Shown: positions 12,540 through 23,445 of the stretch, one piece after another | Numbering within the stretch: position 1 is the stretch's first letter | Layout: each line of letters starts with the position of its first letter | The notes under the pieces: generated by a model | What the model was told of the DNA's origin: nothing | The model's input: the letters and a program-made list of their open reading frames with translations, nothing else | Databases searched by the model: none | Made by a program: the position numbers and the translations under genes | Assembly: GCF_910589235.1 (NCBI RefSeq) | Contig: NC_060967.1 | Span: 6,304,218 to 6,368,217, forward strand | Origin: Vespa crabro | Lineage: Eukaryota > Arthropoda > Insecta > Hymenoptera > Vespidae | Direction of reading: 5' to 3' | Length of the DNA stretch: 64,000 nucleotides

Positions 12540-13170
12540 CAGCTTTATTCGTATATAAATCAGATTTTAGCCACGCACGATCTGCTACTTCATTCATGAT
12601 AAACTACTTGTACTTGCAGTTTATTAATAGCAAAAAATAGATCTATAATTGTTTAACTATACTTTGTCATCCTTGTCGGTTTATTAATATACTGCTTCAC
12701 ACCTAAACTTAATATCATCGTTTACAATTTCTTTGTATAGAACGAGTCTATCATAAAGTCTATATTAAAATTTCCCAATACTATACATTCTTCTTTGCAT
12801 GTACATTCTTCTATACATTATACTATTTCTTCAATACTATACATTGCGAATTCCTTTACTATATCAAAAAGCTCACAAAATCACCGTATGATGGACTCGG
12901 TAAATGATATAAATGACTACCATTATTGTTCCTTTATACAATTTTTCTTTTATTCCTATCGCAACACACCAACAATATTTTTTCGTCACTAATATTTCAT
13001 ATTTAATATCGTTTCTTACATATGATATTGCTACTTTTATTACTATTTTCAGAATTGCATCTAATCACATTATAATTTCTCGCATATTCACTTCACTATC
13101 TTCAGTTTCAGATACTACTATCTGAATGTAGGAATCAGTTTCTTCATAATCTGATGTTGTATCTCGAATT
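12540..13170 (-). pseudogene. LINE endonuclease domain relic
   Basis: The minus-strand frames contain VVIYIRNDIKYEIL, then a YH-like strand, then LGNFNIDFMIDSFYTKKL (equivalent of the catalytic GDFN motif) and later YINKPTRMTK and TIIDLFFAINKLQ. Their order and spacing match exonuclease/endonuclease/phosphatase-type LINE endonucleases that nick target DNA. In-frame stops show it is not functional. At about 12500-12230 the following linker includes ADDIIEALNIIAPKKKFRIP and a W.gK.WfsDd segment, usual just before the RT. Confidence 0.75.
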
Positions 13171-13299
13171 TATGCGCTAACAAACTTTGTACATTTGTAT
13201 ATAATATTAACTCTCTTTTCTGTAATCGCTATTTCATATCTTCCCAGCTGGCTTTCCTCTTCTCTTCCTCTATCGCTCTCATGAATGTTGGACATCCAG

Positions 13300-14150
13300 A
13301 ACATTATGCTCCTCATTTATCTTCAAATTATAGATTTTATTCTTGTATAAACAGTTCACACACTTCTCTTTCTTAGCTTTCAGTTACTGTTCTTACGATC
13401 ATCAGCACATTTCAAACATATTACTGGTTGTGTACAATTTTTCCCAGAATGATAAAAACCCCAACATTTAAAACATATCTTTACGTTTATATAATCAGCA
13501 ACATAACATTTCCTTCATCCAATTTTCCTATTCTTCAACATCGTCGCATGCATTGCATCATCCATCTCAACTATCAGTGTACCATCATTTAAACCATACT
13601 ACTGTCTTCATTCTCTTTTCTAGTAATTTTTTTCAAAATTTACATATGAAATCCTTTTCTTGTTTTGTCCAAATGATTAGTTTTATTATCATTTCTATTA
13701 TCTGCTCCTTTTCACATTCCATTTTCTTTTCTTTCGAATTGATAATTTCCTATTTAGTGTGAATACCTTTTGGCTCTATAATTTGATACTCCCTTTACTC
13801 CCTATTTATTTACACCACTTGATTTTAATTGTTTTAATTCTTGCTCACTTTTACAAGCTAAAATGGGTGCCCATTTTCCTCCTTTTCTCAACTTTGATAC
13901 ACTTATACTTTTGATATTAATTTTAGTCTTTATCTTTTTTTGTCTTCTCACTCTCCCGTTATTCCTTTGGCTTTATTATAATAATATTTCCTTTTTTCCT
14001 TTCTTTTGTCACATCACAGTAACTGCGCTGGGCAACTTTGCCTGACATCGTATTCCACATTTTCTTCTTTCTTCTTTCATTTCTTTCTTAAAGCTCTTCA
14101 ACTCGTCTTTGACAATATCTGTAAATTATGCTCTGTAGTATCAAAAGATA
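13300..14150 (-). pseudogene. LINE gag relic with CCHC zinc knuckles
   Basis: At about 14000-13950 the frame reads YCDVTKERKKGNIIIIKPKE, typical of the basic N-terminal part of insect LINE gags. Near 13590 the frame reads GTLIVEMDDAMHATMLKNRK. At about 13490-13380 a knuckle reads CFKCWGFYHSGKNC, followed by a partial second one (CLKCADDRK). These match the general C-x2-C-x4-H-x4-C gag pattern. Several stops and frameshifts interrupt it. The protein would have bound element RNA in the cytoplasmic RNP. Confidence 0.75.
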
Positions 14151-14999
14151 TAATGGATACTAGGATAGATATATGACGTTAATATTATCTATAAAAAAAC
14201 ATCACAGGCCAAGGAAATATTATAAGTGTCGGTTATTTATTTCAAGTAAAACGAACAAATGAATAAAACAGATGTCTACTTTGATTCCAGTCTTGGATTG
14301 TTCCTTCTGTCACTTACAATTAGGTATCTTACTTACTACTTGGGCCACTCAGTCATACACTTACATACTCCTAATACTATGCCGACGTACAAAATACTGC
14401 GCACAACATTCTTAAGTCTAGGTTCCCACGCAACAATCACTCTAAGCATTTACCCACTATCTCTAAATTTATCTTAAAGAATATTTCTATAACTATTTAT
14501 TGATTGACATCTGGTAAACGTTCGTTCAGGGTGCATTTACAATCCTATTCTAAGTTTATAATTCACGGCTCTCAAAAACTTTGCCTTTAAAGAAAACTTA
14601 AGTACAAGAATACATACAATAAAATAAGCTAACAAACTATTTTTATGATCCTACGTGCTCTTTATTTCATTTTTCTTAATAATCTCCTGCCTAAATTTTC
14701 TAATCAACTATTCAATCTCCATTCCAGAATCATCTATATGTATCTCCTTTGTAATCAACATTCTCCATTCTTTATCTATCCCTGCTTTTCCTTAAGTACT
14801 AGTACTTTTGGAATTCGTAACCTTTATAGAGTTTGTGGCAGCTTGGATGAAAAATTTTCCCACAGTGTATGCAATTAATCAGCTGGAATTTTATTTTCTT
14901 TCTAGACTGCTTCCTACATACCTGCTTCCCACTACGCGAGACATCCATTTCTCTTTGTCAAATTTTTCCTTATCAACTATTAATTCGTACTATCTTAAA
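14151..14999. other. No recognisable gene
   Basis: The plus strand is pyrimidine-rich and gives short Phe/Leu/Ser-rich open frames on both strands. None shows a domain. It may hold the 5' leader of the LINE relic at its left edge, but no boundary can be drawn. Confidence 0.4.
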
Positions 15000-15256
15000 T
15001 GTCACCAACAGCAGCAGCATCGCACGACAAGACAGTTCTTGAAATTCTCACCCCCATCCCGATTCTGTACACAGATTCTGATAAGGGAATCGATCATTGG
15101 AGGATTCCAAGCCCAGTCTGGCTAATAGATGACTGGAATTCGACTGTGGTGCTGCGAATTGAGGGAAGGGCTGGACTTGATGGATGGAGAAGCGATGACC
15201 TCGATAATGGAGGACTCTGGTGGTTTTGGCCGCTTCAAGGAGTCATTGGGATATGA
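15000..15256 (+). other. GC-richer open stretch of unknown nature
   Basis: An 85-codon open frame sits in DNA noticeably less AT-rich than its surroundings. Its translation contains DSDKGIDHWRIPSPVW and a Trp-rich end (GGLWWFWPLQG). I recognise no family. It could be a fragment of an unidentified mobile element or a decayed exon. Confidence 0.2.
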
Positions 15257-15399
15257 TGCCCCAAGCATGCAAATGGCCAGCCCAATTGGGAATGGGTGAG
15301 TGGTTCCAAGGTTCTACTATAGAATACAATAGACGTGTTTCAGATAATACGCGCAAGGCAAGTCACTGACCGTTTGGCAAATAGGCTATAACCAGAACT

Positions 15400-15585
15400 T
15401 TGCCGATGACAGATACAGGTGCGTATGTCTGCAAAGACGGCTACAAAATATATCAACCACATAAAGCGGAACCCAAATTTTTTGAAGACATCAAAGTTAG
15501 ATTGGACCCATGTAGTGGATACGGTGGGTTTACGTGTTATATTGTCTGTGGCCTCAAAAAGTCCGAAAACTTATCTTATGTTTAG
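15400..15585 (+). CDS. Unrecognised 61-codon ORF with four cysteines
   Basis: The ORF translates to a short polar peptide with cysteines in GAYVCKDGY, LDPCSGYGG and FTCYIVCG, and it ends at TAG. There is no N-terminal hydrophobic signal, so any secreted protein would need an upstream exon. CTATAACCAG just before the ORF (about 15390-15399) could be a splice acceptor. The cysteine spacing faintly recalls small insect secreted domains, but I cannot assign one. It may be a lone exon or chance. Confidence 0.25.
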   Translation: MPMTDTGAYVCKDGYKIYQPHKAEPKFFEDIKVRLDPCSGYGGFTCYIVCGLKKSENLSYV

Positions 15586-16244
15586 CCTATTCGAATAGGA
15601 ACGTATAGTAATATGAATATACCATTAATAACAACTGGTACATAAGGGTAACATTAAGGATATCAATAACCTAAAAGTATTGAGTTTGCAAAAGAAAAAG
15701 ATTAGAACTGCAGAAAGTTCAAGTGCTTCTGTGTGAAAGCTTCAGTGAAATTCAATTTAATAGCCACACCTACGAACTTGTAGACATTAAAGACAAAATT
15801 TCAACAAGGCCTAAGTGATATTTTATCAAAGATGAGACTAACTCTCAAAGTGGACACAGAAATTTGAGATAGACCAAACGACAATTGCGTGAAATAAAGA
15901 GATCCAAGATACTTACCTATTTGCTATTGTATCCTTGCATACATGGTATAAGATACCAATGTATCAGCCTGTAATGGGATATGGAATGATTAGATGATCA
16001 AAATTCCATAGGAGTGGCACTGGCAGTATTGTTTAACTACAGTTGCAGCTATGGGAGCATTGGAAAGTGTGTGTGTGTGTGTGTGTGATGTAAATAGTTT
16101 AGTTAACATTGGTGTAATAGCTTATAAGAAAGATATGCGTGAAATGTTACTTTTAAGAAAAAACGTTAACATAAAAGAAATCGATAAAAGAAGTGAGCTC
16201 ACGCTTTGTCTCTCCAAACTCGTATAGTATGTAATTCTTTGTGA
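15586..16244. other. No gene seen; contains a (GT)n microsatellite
   Basis: Stops are frequent in all frames. The (GT)n run is at 16067-16087. The right part leads into the possible LTR-element leader that follows. Confidence 0.5.
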
Positions 16245-16460
16245 ATGTACTTCGATTAAAATTATTATTTTTAATCAATAAAAAAGTGTTAAGCTTCGTG
16301 TGTTATTTATTTCACGTGACTATTATCCACACATGGGACATGGTCCTTCGAGCTGGATATTGATAAATATTAGTGAAAAAAAATCGTGACAAACAACAAT
16401 AAACAGTTTTCATTCTCGCACGCACTATAGATAATCGTTCGCGAGCGAGAATGTGGTGAA
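16245..16460 (+). mobile_element. Possible end of an LTR and leader of a BEL/Pao-type element
   Basis: A poly(A)-signal-like AATAAAA near 16278, a short tail, and the string ATGGTCCTTCGAGCTGGAT (about 16336-16354) resemble the junction between LTR and leader in insect BEL/Pao elements, from memory. An imperfectly spaced inverted pair CATTCTCGC (16411-16419) and GCGAGAATG (16445-16453) follows. A BEL/Pao gag-pol relic at 19.3-20.0 kb on the same strand supports the idea. No second LTR was found. Confidence 0.3.
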
Positions 16461-17129
16461 ACAAACGGGAGATATCGTGACTATATCGAGTATTTTAAAA
16501 GCAATTTTTTTTCTCAAAATTCGTCGATTTCAAAGCAGTGCGTAGTACAAATATATTTATGCATAGTACAACGGGACATTACTACACTGTACGTTCTCAT
16601 AATCACACGTGTGCCATACATTATAAGGTATTCAACGAGAAGTATTACGCTATAAAATCTTTACGCGACAGTAGCATGCGTCAAAACGAGAAAAAATACA
16701 TTTCCAAATCAGCATCGCGAACGACAGCAGTGAAGCAACAGCGGACGACAGCTCGATGAGATTTCACGGCGGCCGATTCAATTTTTATTGGCGTTTGGTA
16801 AGTCTCCAATCATATTTTTATTCTCTTTTCCTCATTCACTCCTATACAAAAGCACTGTCTCGATATCATAGTTATTTGCCGAACGTCATACGGTCAACAA
16901 CATCGGATCTTTCTTTGCTTCCAGCTACCTGCGCTACCCGAGCGGTACAGTGAGTGCGCGAAGTGAGACGAGAAGTGACGTGCTGTGAAGCAACGAGCGT
17001 TAGAGAGCGATTTTGCGAAAGGTTCATTCTATTAGTTTAAATTATAAAACATTGTAACGATTGTAACGAAAAAAAATTGTAACGATTTCAGTGGAGAACA
17101 ATGAGTGTGCGAGGAATCTGTCTCGCGTA

Positions 17130-18375
17130 ATGGACGCCACCGACGATCAGATGTCGACGGTGGAAGAAAGAGGCAGTTTCTCCTTGGTGAAACGGAGGAA
17201 GAAGAAAGAAAAAAGAGGAAAGCGCAGAAAATACCCACCCAAAGAAATCGAGATAATACCCACACCGGTGGCTCTCAAGAAGAAGAGAAAGGCGCCAAGA
17301 AACGCGCAGGTCGAGGAATCTGCCGTGGAAGACGAGGAGAGAAGCTTAATAAGCCTAAAAGAGAAGTTTCGGGCAGCATTCGATAGAATGCTGAACTTAG
17401 TTACGAAAGCTGAGTAGGAGAACTCGCTAAAGAGGAAAATTCGTGTCACAGCAACGGAGCTGAAAGAGCTCGTCAACGAGGCTTTGATAGCGAACGGAAG
17501 ACTGGAGGGTAAAATCGAATGCATTCAGACGGACACGGTGGAAAACACCAAGAGGATAGCGAAAACGGTGCAAAAGATCATCCAGGAAACCATTTCCGCC
17601 GAAGAAGCTGTTAACCTACGGGGAAAGAGTGGGTGTCAAGGTCAAAAATGTTGCAACGGCCAGCATAATGAAACCGAGGAATCTTTTAACAATATTTCCC
17701 TGTAAAAACGAGAGCCTGAAAAGTAGCGAGGACTTAAAAGAGGCTCTGAAGAAAATGGTTATTCCGCGCGAAGAAGGTATGGGAATACGGAACGTGCGGA
17801 AGATCAAGAATAACGGGCTATTGATAGAGACGTTGAAGAAACGGAATATAGAGACAATTATGAGGAACGAAGAGATAAAGGCAACAGGGATGGAAGTCGG
17901 CCTTCCAGCAAAGAGAAACACGCGAATCATCATCTTCTCCGTACCGAGGCCCACTAATGATGAAGAGGCGAGGATGGAGATACTAAAGCACTACTTCGAA
18001 GGCGAGGAATTAAAAACGCTGACGAAAAGCAGCAAGGTGATTTTGAAGACGGGAGATAAGAAAATAGACAGCTGCAACATTGTCCTAGAAGTTTTGAAGG
18101 AGGCCCGCGACATCTTAAGGAAAATAGAGCGGCTATATGTCGGCTAGGATTACTGCAAATTCCAGGACTACATCGCGCCAACCAGATGTTATAAGTGCCA
18201 ATCATAAAGGTCCAATGTACATAAGGGCACATAACATGGCACTGCAAGGCCAAAAAAGAAATATGTGGACATTGCGGAGCCGATAGACACTCTCACAAAG
18301 AATGTAAAGCGAAGGAAAAGCTCGCAATTTGCGTCAACTGCAAGCGAGCGAGAAAAAACCGGCGGAACATTCTGT
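17130..18375 (+). pseudogene. R1-type gag relic with zinc knuckles
   Basis: The best start is ATG 17130 (MDATDDQMSTVEERGSFSLV). A TAG at 17415 interrupts it, but the same frame continues open. A frameshift near 17630 then moves the protein into a frame open to 18147, which includes RNTRIIIFSVPRPTNDEEA. After further stops, knuckles read CGHCGADRHSHKEC and CVNCKRARK. The highly charged Lys/Glu N-terminus and the triple-knuckle C-terminus are usual for this clade, whose gag forms the RNA-binding RNP. At least three inactivating changes are visible. Confidence 0.75.
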
Positions 18376-18504
18376 GACAGATAGAGAGTGTTTCGCAGGC
18401 AGCAACGCAGGTAATAATCGTCAAGACTGATTACGGCCAATAAAATTGTACCTGACCCGGCCGGGGCCATAAACCACACTAATGAGGTCGTAAAACCGTC
18501 GACG

Positions 18505-19290
18505 GATCAACTGAGGATTTTACAACTTAATAAGAGAAAGACCAGAATCGTAACGGAAAAAGTCCTGCAATTTATGGGTAAGGAAAACATAGATGTTTTG
18601 TTATTACAAGAACCATATGTTTGTAGGAACAATATTCCGGGTTTCGGATTCCGTGTAATTACCACCATTCACGAAGCTAAAATAGCGGCGAGAACGACGA
18701 TGGGCAGCCATCGTCATTGGAAAAGAAACATCTCGGCGGTGAAATTCTGGCATCTTTCGAACGTGCACTGGACGTGTGTGCAGCTACAATTTGCGGCGAC
18801 AAGCATGTATTTTCCACCATCGGAGCCAATCGATCCCCACCTGCAATTAGTGAGGAAGATCGCAACGGAACTTCGAGACGAAAAGTTAATCATCGATGCG
18901 GACGTGAATGCCAGATCAACGATCTGGCACAGCAAGAGTGAAGACGCTCGAAACGACCGAGGACTATCGCTCAAGTTACTGATTCCTGAACTGAATCCCA
19001 TTGTCATCAACGAAGCAGGCAATCCGCCAACATACAGCTCGCCACGAGGAACGTCGAATATCGACGTTATGCTCGCCACGGAAAACATAGTGCCGTTCGT
19101 AAGGAATTGGAGAGTCGAGAAGGGTCTCACGCCTCTAACGACCACAATGCCATTTTGTTCTCCCTCGAGAAAAGCGGAAACAATAGCTACACGCTGCGAA
19201 AACCGCGGTTCTCCATCGCCAACGCCGATTGGGAAAGCTTTGACGAGGAACTCGTGCGAAGAGTGCGAGTGAATCACATCGCACGGAAAT
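18505..19290 (+). pseudogene. R1-type endonuclease relic
   Basis: The frame begins LRILQLNKRKTR and passes through ENIDVLLLQEPYV (the N-terminal motif with the catalytic Glu), IPGFGFRVI, LIIDADVNARSTIW (equivalent of the D-x-N motif), NEAGNPPTYSSPRGTSNIDV and the terminal NDHNAILFSL. A single frameshift near 19120 separates the last motif from the rest. Most catalytic motifs are still visible, so decay is moderate. The domain would nick target DNA to prime reverse transcription. Confidence 0.8.
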
Positions 19291-19299
19291 ACACGGACC

Positions 19300-20040
19300 G
19301 CGAAAGGGTGGAGGCGGCTATTCCTTCAATTAACAAGCAACGGCAAACAAAGCCGACTTCGTCCAACCTCACAATTCAAATTAACAAATGCCCTATTTAC
19401 AAGGACAAGGATTTCGTGTTCATGTGCAAAACTTTAGTGAAGATGCCGATTCTCGAGCACGCAAAGGCAGCCAGGGACAATTAACTGTGTCTTAATTGTT
19501 TACGATCTACTTCACATCGTGCGAAAGTTTGTCAAGCCGGTAGTTGCAAAAATTACACAACACACTTCTATATCTCGCGACATCATCAAATCCACAAGGC
19601 AAAAAGTCATCAATCGGGAGTCTTTGCGTCAGGTCGTATCAATGGCCATGCATGCGCTTCATGATTATGACAGTTTATAAATCCGGTTGTTCACAATGAT
19701 CATCCAGGTGTTGGACGTCGACGGAAATCCCATTCCGTCGATTTCCGTTGGACAGATTAAGGCCACTGCAGATCATCCGGTCCTTCAAAAAACTATTTTC
19801 AATTGGGTATTGGACGGGGATCGACCAAGTTGACGAAATAGACTGGACCTCGCATTGTTTGCAATCTTATTAACAGCTGAATATTTTTAACATTTCACGA
19901 ACGCCAGAACTCTCTAACCGCTTAATCTCTTACCTTACGATTTAATTTCCAATATCGCGTGGCATAAACGACAACAATGTCGGTCCCATGTCGAGCCATT
20001 CACGATTTGGCTGAGTGTTCGAAGATGTGATTATTGAATA
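19300..20040 (+). pseudogene. BEL/Pao gag-pol relic (CCHC region and protease-RT linker)
   Basis: At about 19380-19560 the frame reads KCPIYKDKDFVFMCKTLVKM, then LCLNCLRSTSHRAKVCQAG, then SCKNYTTH. This is the paired-cysteine region typical of BEL/Pao polyproteins. At about 19740-19830 it reads SVGQIKATADHPVLQKTIF then NWVLDG, matching the conserved stretch after the aspartic protease and before RT. A TAA at 19483 and later stops break it. The protease active-site region between the two blocks is mostly missing, so there is an internal deletion. The left edge is fused in frame to the R1 endonuclease relic. Confidence 0.7.
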
Positions 20041-20126
20041 AGAAAGATTTATTGTCTCACAGTGAATATACATTAATAACATTTTTATTTTAATTTCTAA
20101 TAAATAAACAGATATTTAAGAATATC

Positions 20127-20765
20127 ATCGTCTTAACAAAATTAAAAAAATGTAATAATCTTCGATTGTATGATATTTTTCAAAACATTTTGATACATGT
20201 AATGTAATTTTGCATTCCCACGTTGTTTCGCTACGTTGATTATGCTTTCTACAAACTATACAGGTTCTAGTAGGAGGTTTAATTTCGACGGTGTTGGATC
20301 TATGATGGCTTGAGAAAATGAGCCCAATGTTGTGCGTGCAATCTCTGTGAAAAATATTTCAGTAACGGTGTATTTTGCAACAATAATTCGGCTATTTTAA
20401 TCCTATATTCTGCGTGACTCTTTCTTTTTTCATTACTTATTTTGTTATACAAAATGTAAAAGTTAAATAAAGCCATATCAAAGAGGTAAAAGAAAATTCT
20501 GTCAATCAATTCCTATCATCCCTTTATTGTATTTGATGGCACATTTCGGTTTCCAAATAGGATTGCGTTGATTTTTCTCTGACTCAATCATTGCTGCTGT
20601 TATGTGTTTTCTAGAAAGAATAAGAACGTCTCGTGTGTCCTTCCATTTTAGTGCCATTGCTGCATTACAGCTTATTCTGATAACGATTTCAATAACTTTG
20701 TCATCATAAAGAAAACAAAAATCTAACTTGAAATATACTTGATACAAATATCAAATATTTTGAAT
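20127..20765 (-). pseudogene. piggyBac-family transposase relic (C-terminal third)
   Basis: Minus-strand frames read LDFCFLYDDKVIEIVIRI, ALKWKDTRDVLILSRKH, KPKCAIKYNKGMIGID and, after a frameshift with loss of about 25 residues, FFYLFDMALFNFYILYNK. The cysteine-rich tail follows at about 20280-20127: TRTCIVCRKHNQRSETTWEC, then KCFEKYHTIEDY, and a stop near 20127. The KWKD.RDV and NK.MGGVD-like blocks and the C-terminal zinc-binding tail are diagnostic of DDD transposases that cut and paste at TTAA. The N-terminal two thirds are absent. Confidence 0.8.
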
Positions 20766-20769
20766 GTAG

Positions 20770-22785
20770 ATCATTTGTTGATTTCTTCACACCATTTATA
20801 TGCCAATAATTCATTTGATTATCTACAAGCAACAACAGATACACTAGAAACCATAACTGGAGAAACACAAATATCGACTATATATTCGGCTATATAAACA
20901 TAAAATTACTCAAGAGCGAGGCAATAAAGATAGATTAAGATTGAGAAATAGGCACGATATCATGCTGCTCGTGCGATAATAAACTTCCCGAGGTAACAAC
21001 TGTTAGTTGTTTTCTGCAATAGATTTGGAAAAATTGCTAAGATCATGTACAATATTAAAACTGAGAGAGAGAGAGAGAGAGAGATCATCTTTTTCGAGTT
21101 GGTAACCAGAGGCAAAAAATACAAGTAATTAACGATACGAATCTACGATGTTCTAAAGATCTCTTTCTTTTTCCTTTTACTTTGTTTTTTCTTTTGCATT
21201 TTGCTCATTTCGTGGCGTTTTAATTTTAAGCGTTACATTTCTAAACTCCGTTTATAAACTTGTGTATAAACTTCTAAACTAAAAGATGCACGAACTGTGA
21301 TCATCTAATAAAAGAAAGTCGGTCTTATTGCTACCAATTACGTAGAAAATGAATGTCATGTTATCATTCATGCTGCTAATATGTTACCGACATTTCGATT
21401 GTAATTTCTTTCAAAGACGAGCGTTGTCAAAATGAAAAAAATGACAATCGACTTTGTAAGAGCTTTAAGAAGACACTGGATATATGCTCCACCTTTCTAT
21501 TTCATACACATACTGTGCATCTCAGGGGAAAGTAATTGATTGCACAATTGCAAGATCTTGCGTTTTTTGCCAGAATATTATACTTCCGTTATATATCGCG
21601 TATCGGTTTCGTAGTAAATAAAGGGAATATAGGTTCGTGCACACGCGTGCTCACCATAGAACGAAAACTTATAGCCTACTTCGTTTCTTTTACGTTTTAC
21701 AAATAGTTCTACAAAAAAGGCATCGAAAAGCTAGAGGAGCGTTGGAATGAATGTATCACTCTTGAAGGAATAAAGTCGAATTTAAAAAATAAAGTTGTTT
21801 TTTCTAGTTAGACCAGAGACTTATTGAGTGATGATCGTTATGATGATATATTTATATATATAATAACATTATATTTTGTTCGTAACTCAATATTCTCTTT
21901 TACGATATTTTTGCCAGAATCTTTCAACGGTGATTAGAATTATTTTGATATTAAATCTAATCTCCGTCCACTTACTTAATTTAAGAAAGCGAAGCGATTT
22001 GGTCGATGGACAGAGACCTGCGAGCAATCGGCTCGGGTTCTAAAGAGTATGAAAACACGCAATCGATTGATCCTACTAAATACCCAATATTCTTTCGTAT
22101 TCTTATTAGATAATATTGTCCTATTTCTTGTTAGAGTTCCATCATGGCGGCGTTACAGGACGGACGCGTCGCCGTGTGCTCCACATTTTGTGCAATTATT
22201 GCTGATTTATTTTATCGGCGAAAAATTTATATCTCACTTGTTAATAAGTGAACGGTAAACAAAATGTGATATTAATTAAGACTGGGGACCGAATAACTAT
22301 CTTGTAATTAGTGGAGAAATGTGCTCGGTCATACCATGGAGGTTATCTTCGTTTTTCCAGAAGTGGCGTGTGTTATACTCTATGGCCAAATGGCAGACTC
22401 AACTGTTACTCACAATTATACGATGGAAGCGTCGCCGTCGGCGCAAGTTGACACTATTTTGGCTATTACATTCATGCCGCCCTGTGATTGGTTGCTGGAC
22501 TTGGACATGAACTACGTGTAGTGGTACGAGCAACACCTTATTTTTTGCACCGTTGTCGCACTTGCGTCACTCCTAACCTCAATTCTAGTAAACGCGGGAA
22601 ACGTACGGGACTTCAGGCACGGCTTTACATACCTTGTCGCCCGTGGTTTAAGAAATTAAAATTTTCAAAATTTTCAACATTTCGTCATAGGAACGTGACC
22701 GTGATAAGATAGTCATGATGGAACCAATTTAATGGTGGAGTGGTTGCACGATCAAATACTTATTAATTAAAATTATTCTTTTAAA
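20770..22785. other. No confident gene; contains a (GA)n microsatellite
   Basis: The (GA)n run is at 21063-21084. At about 22140-22640 the sequence is GC-richer with CpGs and a reverse CCAAT box (TGATTGG near 22487). Open frames there are short and have no domain. A promoter or decayed exon is possible but unsupported. Confidence 0.4.
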
Positions 22786-22789
22786 TTAT

Positions 22790-23445
22790 TATTTTTTTTT
22801 TTTTCTTATATCTATTCCTAAGATTTCTAAGTCCTTTAATTAATCTAAGTACTTTCATTAAAGTACTTTAATTAAAATTTTTCTCTTTTCCCCCTGTCGT
22901 GTAACGTTATTATTTGATTATTGCATTATCATTCCACTATTTTTATAAGTATATTATTACGAAGCATTACTCCCATCATCGTGTTTTGTTTTATGTTCCA
23001 TACCTAATTTCTTAGTTTCACTTCCTTCGTCATATTTCCTTCGTTTTATTTCTTTCGCGTTATTTCTTATGTCTAACTTCCTTCCTTTTATTTTTCTCGC
23101 ATTACTTCGTTTTATTCCTTCGTCCTACTTCCTTAGCTTTATTTCCTTCGTCTATTTCTTTAAATTAATTCCTTCTCATATTTCTTTTCTTTTACTTCCT
23201 TCGCTTATTTCTTTCGCTTTATTCTTCTCGCTATATTTCCTTCGTTTTATCTCCTTCTTTCACTTCCTTCGTATTATTTCTTTGCTTCATTTCTTCCTTG
23301 TATTATCTTATTTTGTTTTATCTTCTTGTCTCATTCCTTTTGTCCCATTTCTCTGTTTCATTTTCACTTTCATGTCTTATTCTCCTTTTTTTACTCATTG
23401 TGTTCTCTCTTTCAGCTAAAAGTTTTCTTCTGGTGACTAAATTCC
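22790..23445. repeat. T/C-rich tract and left fragment of the AAAGTACTTT minisatellite
   Basis: At about 22815-22880 one or two units contain CTAAGTCCTTT, AAGTACTTTCATT and AAAGTACTTT, the same motifs that fill 27580-28715. At 22985-23420 an irregular tract of TTTCTTTCG/CTTCCTTCG words repeats every 20-25 bp. An open frame across it encodes only Phe/Leu/Ser-rich low-complexity sequence and is not considered a gene. Confidence 0.7.

Larger units (their letters stand above)
11940..14150 (-). mobile_element. Decayed gag/endonuclease/RT non-LTR retrotransposon
   Basis: Reading right to left, the region carries in correct order a retrotransposon gag-like protein with CCHC knuckles (about 14150-13300), an apurinic-type endonuclease domain (about 13170-12540) and the start of the linker to reverse transcriptase (about 12500-11940). 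Every segment is broken by stops and frameshifts, so the copy is old and dead. No RT catalytic domain, 3' end or target-site duplication is visible. The copy is therefore truncated at its 3' side or its remainder has decayed beyond recognition. The open frames on the plus strand here are antisense artefacts. Confidence 0.8.
16920..19310 (+). mobile_element. R1-clade non-LTR retrotransposon relic (gag plus endonuclease, RT missing)
   Basis: A GC-richer block starts near 16920 with an untranslated leader. It continues through gag (from ATG 17130) with CCHC knuckles (about 18140-18375) into an R1-type endonuclease (18505-19290). It ends abruptly where BEL/Pao gag sequence begins near 19300. The order and motifs match the R1/TRAS group. 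The RT is absent. Base composition is clearly more GC-rich than the surroundings, consistent with insertion. Few stops per kilobase suggest it is younger than the LINE at 11.9-14.15 kb. Confidence 0.8.

Noticed and set aside
12001..14045. Plus-strand open frames between 12.0 and 14.0 kb
   Set aside because: They are antisense to a decayed LINE recognised on the minus strand.
17105..18479. Overlapping alternative frames inside the first R1 gag
   Set aside because: They are shadows of the gag frames, which alone carry the family's charged N-terminus and zinc knuckles.
23069..23419. 116-codon Phe/Leu/Ser-rich open frame, apparently multi-membrane-spanning
   Set aside because: It lies in a T/C simple-repeat tract; the hydrophobicity follows from T-rich codons.
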